A stretch of DNA of 64,000 nucleotides from Chloroflexota bacterium (GTDB taxonomy: Bacteria; Chloroflexota; Anaerolineae; UBA7937; B3-Chlor). The notes under the pieces are model-generated. The model saw only the letters and a list, made by a program, of their open reading frames with translations. It made no database searches and was not told the origin of the DNA. The translations under genes and the position numbers were made by a program. The DNA lies in assembly GCA_030603665.1 (NCBI GenBank), contig JAUVXJ010000014.1, forward strand, positions 1 through 64,000, given 5' to 3'. Positions 52,394 to 58,784 of this stretch are shown here, in pieces (the first letter of the stretch is position 1; every line of letters begins with the position of its first letter).

Positions 52394-54097
52394 TCAGGTT
52401 CTGACGGTTGAATCTTCGCCGTTCTGAGCGCATCTCCAGACCAGAAGCGCCCCAGTGAGCGCCCCCACCAAAGCCACTAGCATGACAGTTGTCAAGCGCG
52501 AGCTCGATGCCGGTAGAGTAGCTACCAAAGGTGCCGAACGAGCGGAGAAGGCGGTCAGTGTGATCGCCGTAGCCACACCTTCGGTGATCGCCAGTTCACA
52601 CAGCGGTCCGAAAGTGTAGGTCGCTCGAGCCTGGCTGGCGTTGCCTGTCTCGTCGAGGTACTGTGCGATGGTGCCGTTGGACAGCGGAGTTCCAGTGACT
52701 GGGACTCTCGCTCCAGGCAATGCCGGAGTAACATCAACCTCGTAACTTAAGGTCGCGGTGGCTCCCGCAGCTACCGTCCCGGGGTCCCACGTGATGTTTC
52801 CCGATCCCCCGACCACAGGCTGACCCACAATGGTGCCCGTTGCCGAAGCGTTGTCAGCGTAGACGACCTGATCACCGGGGACGTTCGCGGTGACTAGGTT
52901 GCTGGGGCTCGAGAAGGATATTGCACCCAAGGAACCTGAGGGGTTCAACACCTCCACCAATACCGAGAAGCGGGTGGTCTGGCTCACTTGTGGGGGGTTG
53001 GGTCCAGAGATGCGGGTGAGGTACTGCCTGACGTATGGCTTGATGGGAGCGCCGCCGGCATCGGTGGGAAAATAGACACGGAAGGTATTGGCCTGCGGTT
53101 GGGAGGTCGGTGGTGGGGCGCTGGCGGCGAAGTTGCCCACGTAGACCACCCCATAGTTGCCAGATCCATAGTCCTCGATGTTGATGCTGCCCGTCCAAAT
53201 ACCGTAGTCATGGGCACTGGAGTCGCTAGTCCAATCAGTGAAGGATGTGTTCTGCCAGCTATCATTGGCGGACATGGTGGGATTGCTGTGCGAGAAAGCA
53301 GTGCCGGGGCTGGTGAGGGTAAGGGAACCGTAGGGGTTGCCCCCAGAGGCATCCCAGTCGAAGTCATTGACATCGCCGGAGCAACCGGAAGTAACGTAGG
53401 GGTGCGCCGTATAGCTGCGAGATCTGCCATTGTCGTTGATCCCCACGATGTGGAAAGAAGCGGCGTAGACGTTGAGCTCCGTCCCCCCGGAGCCGGGTGC
53501 GCCGTCGTGGGCCCGTATGCCGAAGGCATTGACATCGTCTCCCGAGGTTACCGAGGAAGACATGTCTACCCGGAGTTCCCAGTGCCCGTTCGGGGGGGGA
53601 GGGTCGGTCACGGTGTACAGGGTCTGCCAAGTGTTGTCGCAGGCGGGACAGTTCCCGTAGGGTCGGGAGAGAAAGCACCCAGACGACGGCCCGACAGCAA
53701 CATCGCTCACCGGCGTGCCGTTTGGCCGGTACAGTGTGTAGCGCGCACAAGTGTTGTATGCGCCGATGGCCCTGTCGCGTTCGTTTGCCTGGTCATTGTT
53801 GAATCCGTTGCTCCCAACATCCGCGTCAAAGATGTCCACGACGAGCTGAGAGAGGCCGCTGGGCACCTCGATGAAGTAGGAGTAGTACGTATTCAGGCCG
53901 CCGCTCGAGCCCACATAGTCTCCATACTGGGTGAGGACCCCAGATCCCTGCTGTGTTAGCAGCTGGTCGGTCACCGTTCCAGAAGCGGGGGTGCCTCCGG
54001 CCAGGACCGGCTGGACTCTGGCCACCATCAATGCTGAGGCCAGCACGAGCAGCAAGGCCAAGGTGAGATGAAGTACCGCCGGCTTAGTCTGTGCCAT
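52394..54097 (-). CDS. Large secreted, C-terminally anchored surface protein
   Basis: 567 residues: signal peptide (about 1-33), a Gly/Ser/Asp/Asn-rich beta-type region to about 350, then a DUF11-like domain (RFSVLVEVLNPSG, TLSYEVDV) to about 510. It ends with an ITLTAFSAR motif, a short spacer, a membrane helix (TVMLVALVGALTGALLVW) and a short tail. The end has the layout of a membrane sorting or anchor signal and is shared in outline by the proteins at 56615 and 62156. It has its own consensus promoter and a leader of about 310 nt. Function unknown; surface-exposed location is inferred. Confidence 0.7.
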   Translation of the reverse strand: MAQTKPAVLHLTLALLLVLASALMVARVQPVLAGGTPASGTVTDQLLTQQGSGVLTQYGDYVGSSGGLNTYYSYFIEVPSGLSQLVVDIFDADVGSNGFNNDQANERDRAIGAYNTCARYTLYRPNGTPVSDVAVGPSSGCFLSRPYGNCPACDNTWQTLYTVTDPPPPNGHWELRVDMSSSVTSGDDVNAFGIRAHDGAPGSGGTELNVYAASFHIVGINDNGRSRSYTAHPYVTSGCSGDVNDFDWDASGGNPYGSLTLTSPGTAFSHSNPTMSANDSWQNTSFTDWTSDSSAHDYGIWTGSINIEDYGSGNYGVVYVGNFAASAPPPTSQPQANTFRVYFPTDAGGAPIKPYVRQYLTRISGPNPPQVSQTTRFSVLVEVLNPSGSLGAISFSSPSNLVTANVPGDQVVYADNASATGTIVGQPVVGGSGNITWDPGTVAAGATATLSYEVDVTPALPGARVPVTGTPLSNGTIAQYLDETGNASQARATYTFGPLCELAITEGVATAITLTAFSARSAPLVATLPASSSRLTTVMLVALVGALTGALLVWRCAQNGEDSTVRT

Positions 54098-54580
54098 TTG
54101 CTGTCGGTGCTCACGCGTCTTGCGGAGGTGACAAGAAGGCGCCCCCGCGCCCCCATTCGTCCCGCAGATTCATGCTGGCACGTCGATATCAAAGGGCCAT
54201 GAAATAGATGTCAAAGGCGCGCTAAGGCGTACGGAATCGAAGCGAGGGGTAGTGCTCTGGAAAAGGGGGATAGGTGCGGGAGACAATAACCCACAGGCAC
54301 TCCGGATTCCCCTCACTGCGAGTTCGGCGATTGTGCCTCGCAGTTCTTGCATGACGTAGTGGATTCGAAGTACGGCGATATCCTGAAAAAGCCTGCGTAT
54401 TAGAGGTTTGTATTGAATTATAGCACAAATCTGGGTAACTGTCAACAGGCAGAAGGATGTGGGCCCGCTATCAAAGGCGGCGTCAGCCACGACAGAGGGG
54501 CTTCTTCCGACTGGCTCGGCACCGAAGCCGCGGGACGGGAGCTGAAGGGCGCCAACTCTACGGTAGTCACACCCAGGTGC
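54098..54580. other. Intergenic region with the promoter and leader of the surface-protein gene
   Basis: 483 bases. Read on the reverse strand it holds a strong promoter and a leader of about 310 nt with a CTGCGAG/CTCGCAG hairpin. An open frame of 60 codons in the leader starts MQELRGTIAELAVRG; I cannot show that it is translated. Bases 54480-54580 are foldable (GGTAG/CTACC) but match no RNA family I recognise. Confidence 0.55.
54417..54445 (-). promoter_or_regulatory. Consensus promoter of the surface-protein gene
   Basis: Reverse strand: TTGACA (54445-54440), 17-bp spacer, TATAAT (54422-54417). Both hexamers are perfect; the -10 is preceded by TGC. Confidence 0.85.
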
Positions 54581-55054
54581 CTACCCTAGGCTCGGACTTC
54601 CCGCCACTTCGATACCCGATCCGGCAGGAGAATGCCCCAACGCAGTCTCGGTGGCCTCTCGTCCACGTTCCAGGAGGCTGCCTACCTCGTGCACGAGCTC
54701 AATAAGGGAGAAAGGTTTGTCCAGGAACGCCTGGCTGTGCCTGAGGGCGAAACGTACTACGTCGTCGGATGGATAGGCGCTGACGGCCACGATAGCGGTC
54801 TCAGGGCTCATCTCCCTGATCTTCCTCACCAACTCATAGCCGTTTGTCCGACGAAGCCCGAGGTCGGCGATGGCCAGGTCGAACCGCTGGGTTGACATCA
54901 AGCGTATCCCCTCTTGGGCGCAAGAAGTGGCCTGGACACGATACCCCTCACGTTTCAGCACCAGCCTCAGCAGATTCAGGAGAACCTCGTCGTCGTCATA
55001 GAGCAGGACTCTCCATGATTGCTGAAGCTCAGCGTGCACGGTGGAGTTAATCAT
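54581..55054 (-). CDS. Single-domain response regulator (receiver)
   Basis: 157 residues. A canonical CheY-like receiver: acidic pocket in LLYDDDEVLL, phospho-acceptor in LAIADLGLRR, Ser/Thr position in VAVSAYPS, and the lysine in FLDKPFSLIEL. The C-terminal 35 residues have no clear domain. It has its own promoter. No histidine kinase gene lies in the window. Unlike its neighbours, the receiver is complete and should be phosphorylated. Confidence 0.85.
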   Translation of the reverse strand: MINSTVHAELQQSWRVLLYDDDEVLLNLLRLVLKREGYRVQATSCAQEGIRLMSTQRFDLAIADLGLRRTNGYELVRKIREMSPETAIVAVSAYPSDDVVRFALRHSQAFLDKPFSLIELVHEVGSLLERGREATETALGHSPAGSGIEVAGSPSLG

Positions 55055-55134
55055 GTATCCCCCTACCTAGCATCAAAACGCCATCAATACCTTGTAGAAT
55101 GACACAGAAAAGGATTGAAACCGCTTGCGAGGCC

Positions 55135-55164
55135 AGTATACTACTTGGTGTGCCCATCCGACAA
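55135..55164 (-). promoter_or_regulatory. Promoter of the receiver gene
   Basis: Reverse strand: TTGTCG (55164-55159), 18-bp spacer, TATACT (55140-55135). Confidence 0.55.
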
Positions 55165-55272
55165 TAGCTCATTGGTACTACGCACCTAGAGCTGACAACG
55201 GTGTGATGGTACTGCGCGCCAGCTCGCTTGCGGCCTAGATGCGAGAATCGGGTCTGCGCCCCGGAGCAGGCC

Positions 55273-55494
55273 TCAAGGCGCATTAGGCCAGCGGCGATCC
55301 AAGTCCACAATGACCAGGTCGAAGTGCCCGCTGCGGGCGAGGTCCATCGCCTCCCGACCCGATGGGGTGGCCGTCACCTCAATCCCGTCACGCCTCAGCA
55401 TTCTGACCACTACGTCGAGAAGCGGTCCGTCTTCGTCATACACCAGTATTGTGCCCCTCTGGCCATCACGTCTGTCCACTGTTGAGATCTGCAT
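55273..55494 (-). CDS. Half-length receiver protein, copy 1
   Basis: 73 residues starting at ATG 55494 (GGGAG upstream). It covers only the first half of a receiver: beta1 with an acidic pocket (TILVYDEDG), helix, beta2, helix, and beta3 with the phospho-acceptor region (DLVIVDLD), then ends. The Thr/Ser and Lys positions of a full receiver are absent and no receiver-like continuation is seen in other frames. It is paralogous to the half-receiver at 56322. It follows the genes for a small membrane protein and a zinc-ribbon protein. Confidence 0.6.
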   Translation of the reverse strand: MQISTVDRRDGQRGTILVYDEDGPLLDVVVRMLRRDGIEVTATPSGREAMDLARSGHFDLVIVDLDRRWPNAP

Positions 55495-55585
55495 GATCTC
55501 GCTCCCAGTCTTCTGGGCCGGCCCCGTCCTTCCGCTCCCGGCCGCAGAGTGAGTGCGACGCCGGAGCGTCCCCGGCATCGCAGCC

Positions 55586-55798
55586 TCAATCGGCGTTCAC
55601 ACGTCCAACAATGGCTCTTCGCTTCCTTCTCCCGATAACCAGCATTCCCGTCGACGCTGCCACTATAGCGGTGGGCGCAACAACCGCCAACAAGCGACTC
55701 ATTGCGGTCGGCGCAGTTGCGCCAGATTGCGGACGAGCGGCAAAGGAGGCAAGCAACGAACGGTCTAGCAAGAATTCGCGCGATTTGCCGCGGCACAC
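55586..55798 (-). CDS. Small single-pass membrane protein
   Basis: 70 residues from GTG 55798 (GAGGTA upstream), 4 nt after the zinc-ribbon gene. A polar N-terminus is followed by one hydrophobic helix (LLAVVAPTAIVAASTGMLVI) and a basic GRRKRR tail. This end resembles the C-terminal anchors of the large surface proteins, so it could be a stand-alone or truncated anchor. No signal peptide. Function unknown. Confidence 0.5.
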   Translation of the reverse strand: MCRGKSREFLLDRSLLASFAARPQSGATAPTAMSRLLAVVAPTAIVAASTGMLVIGRRKRRAIVGRVNAD

Positions 55799-55802
55799 GG
55801 AG

Positions 55803-55991
55803 TTACCTCGCTGGCAGCTGGTCCGCGTCGAGCAGGCGCTGCACGCTTGTTGCGAGCGTCCGCCTGTCCTGTCGAGGCGCCAGCATGAGTAGGTTCCACC
55901 CGCAGCGAGTGCAACTACTGATGCGCCCCGTGACCCCCGCCTGGTGCCTCACCCTGGAATCGCATCGGGGGCAGTTGGTCAATGTCGTCAT
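55803..55991 (-). CDS. Small zinc-ribbon protein
   Basis: 62 residues from ATG 55991, preceded by GGGAGGAC. Two Cys pairs, CPRC and CTRC, enclose about 18 residues and form a zinc ribbon; the rest is polar with a helical end. It starts directly downstream of a repeated terminator-promoter module and heads a three-gene unit with the membrane protein and the half-receiver. I do not know its function. Confidence 0.55.
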   Translation of the reverse strand: MTTLTNCPRCDSRVRHQAGVTGRISSCTRCGWNLLMLAPRQDRRTLATSVQRLLDADQLPAR

Positions 55992-56004
55992 TTGTCCTCC
56001 CATG

Positions 56005-56121
56005 CCCGAGACCCCGCCCACGAGTGACAGGCTCTCGCCTATGCAATACTATCCTAACCTAAACAGATTAAACGCCTATAAACAGCCCGTTAAAACCGTA
56101 TCAAAATCGAGACAGCAGGCG
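56005..56121 (-). repeat. Repeated promoter module, copy A
   Basis: 117 bp about 80% identical to 57986-58103. Read on the reverse strand it contains GTTTTAA, GTTTATA, GTTTAAT and GTTTAGG words spaced 13, 10 and 9 nt, then GATAGTATTGC as a -10-like sequence, and a GCGAGA/TCTCGGGC foldable 5' leader. Half of a terminator stem (GAGACAGCAGGCG) remains at its upstream end. Confidence 0.65.
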
Positions 56122-56133
56122 TTCCGGCTCCAG

Positions 56134-56325
56134 TCACTGATGCAGGGTGTTCCACGGCGAAGCTCCATGAGGGGCAATTGCTCCGTCCAGGAATACCTCG
56201 GCTTGATCTTGAGCAGTACGACGTACCTCATGTGCTCTGTAGGCACTCATCTCCATATCAGTCGCCATGAAAGGGATGTCCGCGGCCGTCGCCGAGGTCA
56301 CCCGCATCAGCTCGTACCGCATCAA
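56134..56325 (-). pseudogene. Frame-shifted second half of a receiver
   Basis: Open frame of 63 codons that begins at the stop of the half-receiver, in another frame. MRYELMRVTSATAADIPFMAT and AEVFLD look like the beta4 and beta5 parts of a receiver, but the expected KP motif is not kept. The most economical reading is a former full-length receiver broken by a frameshift at about 56324; ribosomal frameshifting is a less likely alternative. Confidence 0.5.
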
Positions 56326-56528
56326 CCAGACGCGCTGAGATCAACGATGACCAGGTCGAAACGCCCACTGCAGGCCAGGCCCCTGGCTTCCTGCTCCGAC
56401 GGCGTCACCGTCACCTCATGCCCGTCACGCTTGAGCATCTTGACCACACTGTCGCCAAGGATTCCGTCATCGTCGTATACTATTGTGCCCCTCTTGCGGT
56501 GGCCTCTGTCTGCTTTCGAGATCTCCAT
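56322..56528 (-). CDS. Half-length receiver protein, copy 2
   Basis: 68 residues from ATG 56528 (GGAGG 8 nt upstream). TIVYDDDG supplies the acidic pocket and FDLVIVDL the phospho-acceptor Asp, after which the frame ends at SASG. It is clearly paralogous to copy 1 at 55273 (shared MLKRDG, VTxTPS and SGxFDLVIVDL). A receiver-like second half remains in another frame directly downstream. It follows an anchored surface-protein gene by 86 nt. Confidence 0.6.
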   Translation of the reverse strand: MEISKADRGHRKRGTIVYDDDGILGDSVVKMLKRDGHEVTVTPSEQEARGLACSGRFDLVIVDLSASG

Positions 56529-56614
56529 ATCCTGCCTCCAGTTCAGGGCAGCAACTCCTCTTCAGGTTCAATCCTGGTCGGCCCCGCCCGCAGCGTTCAG
56601 ACCGCGCCTTCACT

Positions 56615-57508
56615 TCACCTGCTCGCAGAACGAACTCGCCAGGTCCCCACGCCGGCCGCTGCGCCCCCCAGCACGGCCAGCAGCCCCGGCAGAGTCAACG
56701 CCGCCGGCCAATCGGCCACTGGTCTCGCGGTGAAGGAAGCCAGCGTCACCGCAGTGACAGGGGCTCCAAGTACGTGGTAGTTGACAGTCTTGTCGCCACC
56801 GCCCGCACTGATGCGGGTCTGGATATTGCCTCCCCAAAGCAGGGGTGAGCCCTCTTCTATCACTGGAGTCTCGGACTCGGTATAGAAACACAGGCCCCCG
56901 GCGGGGATATCGGTGTTCTGATTTCCGTCACAGTCTGTATCAGTGTTGATGAAGATCGTGGTCACGATCTCGTAGTTGTGGTTGCCGGTCATACAGGCGG
57001 TAGTCAAATCCTTGGTGATGACTGTGAGAGTGCCCCCGGTGTATGGAACGACATTGGTCATCGGCTGGACCTTGAGGTCTCTGTTGTCGAAATCGCCATC
57101 TCCGTCGCGATCGCAAGCGACCAGCTGCCACTCCCTACTCTCCTGCCATCCCGGGGCTCCATCAGGGTCGTTGTCCACGTGGTACAGGCCGAACTCCATC
57201 ACACCGGCCCACCTTGTGGTGAGTGTGGGCGAAGCTGGGCACGCGTACTCCGGGTACGCCGGGTTAGTCTGCACATAGAGATCATTGTCGAAGTCCAGCT
57301 CGTGTAGGAAAGACACCCAGTGGCCGTCAAACGTCACTTCATTCAGGCTGTGGGCGAACTGATTGCCCTTTTCGTCCCACCCGTCCACCCAGTGCGTCGC
57401 CTTCAGATCGGCATAGGCGATGCCCGCTGCCGTCAACATCAGCAATACGGCGGTAAGCAGCGGAAGTCCAAGTCTCTTGCTCCACATACTCTTTGTCCCA
57501 CCAATCAT
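56615..57508 (-). CDS. Secreted protein with C-terminal anchor motif
   Basis: 297 residues: signal peptide (about 8-35, ending AYA), then a beta-rich domain with Asp/Asn-rich turns (YHVDNDPDGAPG, ACDRDGDGDFDNRD, INTDTDCDGNQ) that could bind calcium. It ends VTLASFTARP, a membrane helix (LPGLLAVLGGAAAGVGTW) and RVRSASR. The end matches the TLxxFxAR-helix-basic layout of the protein at 52394. Two starts are possible (57508 or 57487). It is followed by the half-receiver gene. Binding partner and function are unknown. Confidence 0.7.
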   Translation of the reverse strand: MIGGTKSMWSKRLGLPLLTAVLLMLTAAGIAYADLKATHWVDGWDEKGNQFAHSLNEVTFDGHWVSFLHELDFDNDLYVQTNPAYPEYACPASPTLTTRWAGVMEFGLYHVDNDPDGAPGWQESREWQLVACDRDGDGDFDNRDLKVQPMTNVVPYTGGTLTVITKDLTTACMTGNHNYEIVTTIFINTDTDCDGNQNTDIPAGGLCFYTESETPVIEEGSPLLWGGNIQTRISAGGGDKTVNYHVLGAPVTAVTLASFTARPVADWPAALTLPGLLAVLGGAAAGVGTWRVRSASR

Positions 57509-57827
57509 ACAATCATCTCTGCGGGTAGAGGCCCTCGGAGCCTAGATCACAGCCACGGCTCACGTAGACTTCGTCCAAGTGCCCTTCCCACGCGGGTGTA
57601 TTCTGCGCGTGTACAGCGAAAGCAGAGGCAAACAGGCCATTCACACCCCCCAAGCCTGTCGCTCCTAGTACCCTCTGCTCTTTCAGAAGACCACTGCTCT
57701 CTTGCGTCCATATCCATCCTGCGTCTGCTGAGGGCGCCAGTGGCTGAGCGGGATGGATCTCCAGCTCTGGCTCGCTACCCAATAAGTTTCCTCCCTCAGC
57801 CTCTGCTCGCTCCGCGGTGACGCCGTT

Positions 57828-57867
57828 CAAAAGAACAGGACCGCCAACCCAAAGGGCCAAGCGGTCC
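57828..57867 (-). terminator. Attenuator-like terminator in the leader of the 57508 gene
   Basis: Reverse-strand stem GGACCGC/GCGGTCC with an inner CCC/GGG pair, followed by TGTTCTTTTG. It lies between the repeat-module promoter and the gene, the same order as in the riboswitch leaders. Confidence 0.5.
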
Positions 57868-57985
57868 GGTCCTAGTGGCTGGGGAATCGAAGTGTGCTCA
57901 AAGACGCCACTCGAAATCATCTATACTTGCTGGCTCAGAGTCAGGTTACGCCGATCTTCCTCCCCTAAACATTTATCCTCTCTCG

Positions 57986-58103
57986 CCCGAGAACCCGCCC
58001 ACGAGTGACTGGCTCTCGCCTATGCAGTATTATCCTACCCTGAACGGATTGAACGCCCATAAAGGGGCCATTAAGACCGCATAAAAAAGCGAGACGGCAG
58101 GCG
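57986..58103 (-). repeat. Repeated promoter module, copy B
   Basis: 118 bp about 80% identical to 56005-56121. On the reverse strand it has TTAATGG, TTTATGG, TTCAATC and TTCAGGG words spaced 9-11 nt, a GATAATACTGC -10-like sequence and the GCGAGA...TCTCGGGC leader hairpin. Its upstream end forms half of the terminator of the 58164 gene. Confidence 0.65.
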
Positions 58104-58122
58104 CCCCGTCACCTGCCGTCTC
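58083..58122 (-). terminator. Intrinsic terminator after the 58164 gene
   Basis: Reverse-strand stem GAGACGGCAGG/CCTGCCGTCTC (11 bp) followed by GCTTTTTTA. Confidence 0.85.
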
Positions 58123-58163
58123 TACCGCGAATTCGATTACCCCCCCCTCCCGGGGGTTGTGGG

Positions 58164-58676
58164 TTAGTGCTCTCCTATACGGCCAGATCTTGCCCGCCCC
58201 TGCCTTCGACGGGACACTCCCCGACCGACCACAAAGATAAGTGAACCCACCACAACTCCAGCCGCCAGCAGGACAACAAGGACTCCTGCCTGGGAGACCT
58301 GCGAGACCATGTTACCTTCAGCTATGACCGTGATGGGACCGTGCATCGTAGCTCTGCCGTCGAGCTCCACATCCTCCAGCTTGTAGTAGTACGTCACGCC
58401 TGCTTCGGCCGCAGTGTCAGCATAGCTATAGCTGCCGCCGGCGATGGGATCTGGCGAAGCCGGAATCAACGACTCGTTTATCTTGACGTATGGTCCATCC
58501 ATGCTCTCGCTTCGATAGATGTTGAAGCCAGCCAGATTGACCTCGCTTTCGGTAGTCCACTCCACGATCACGGCCGCCGGTGCGGCGGTAGCGACGGGCT
58601 GCTGGGCGAGAACCATCCTAGGAGAGAGGACTGAGGCCAGTAGGATAACGAAGCATACAAGCCGTTTTCTCATCAA
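58164..58676 (-). CDS. Small secreted protein with a fibronectin-like segment and membrane anchor
   Basis: 170 residues: signal peptide (about 1-25), then AVIVEWTTESEVNLAGFNIYRS and YYYKLEDVELDG, a beta-sandwich segment common in secreted Chloroflexota proteins and usually found near the C-terminus of much longer ones. A membrane helix (AGVLVVLLAAGVVVGSLIFVV) and an Arg-rich tail (RGVSRRRQGRARSGR) follow. Here it stands alone directly after a signal peptide, so it may be a minimal anchor protein. It precedes (in map order) the C25 peptidase gene and probably is co-transcribed from it. Confidence 0.65.
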   Translation of the reverse strand: MMRKRLVCFVILLASVLSPRMVLAQQPVATAAPAAVIVEWTTESEVNLAGFNIYRSESMDGPYVKINESLIPASPDPIAGGSYSYADTAAEAGVTYYYKLEDVELDGRATMHGPITVIAEGNMVSQVSQAGVLVVLLAAGVVVGSLIFVVGRGVSRRRQGRARSGRIGEH

Positions 58677-58784
58677 CGGTTATCCCCGCATCTCTTTGAT
58701 TCCCTTGGAGTGAGGCCCGGCACGCCAGAAGGTACTCATGGAGTGAAGGTGATTGGCGGAGCGTTTCTCTGAGGGCAAAGAAGG

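Larger units (their letters stand above)
57509..58163. other. Long leader region with repeat module and attenuator-like hairpin
   Basis: 655 bases between the genes starting at 57508 and ending at 58164. Read on the reverse strand: an intrinsic terminator, a promoter module (repeat copy B), about 120 nt of leader, a second terminator-like hairpin (57828-57867), and 320 nt to the next gene. An open frame of 135 codons at 57513-57920 spans the hairpin and has no recognisable content. Confidence 0.6.

Noticed and set aside
52988..53959. Forward open frame of 323 codons opposite the large surface protein
   Set aside because: Antisense shadow; the reverse strand has a promoter, signal peptide and anchor.
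54480..54600. Foldable GC-rich stretch after the receiver gene that could be a structured RNA
   Set aside because: Contains GAGCCAGT and CGTAGAG words like the class II leaders but lacks GGGCAC and GTGCAACC; no RNA family recognised.
55702..56733. Forward open frame of 343 codons across the half-receiver region
   Set aside because: It crosses several reverse-strand genes and a repeated promoter module and has a Ser/Arg/Pro-rich shadow composition.
57513..57920. Reverse-strand open frame of 135 codons upstream of the 57508 gene
   Set aside because: It spans a terminator-like hairpin, has no recognisable domain, signal or ribosome-binding site, and lies in what looks like a long leader.
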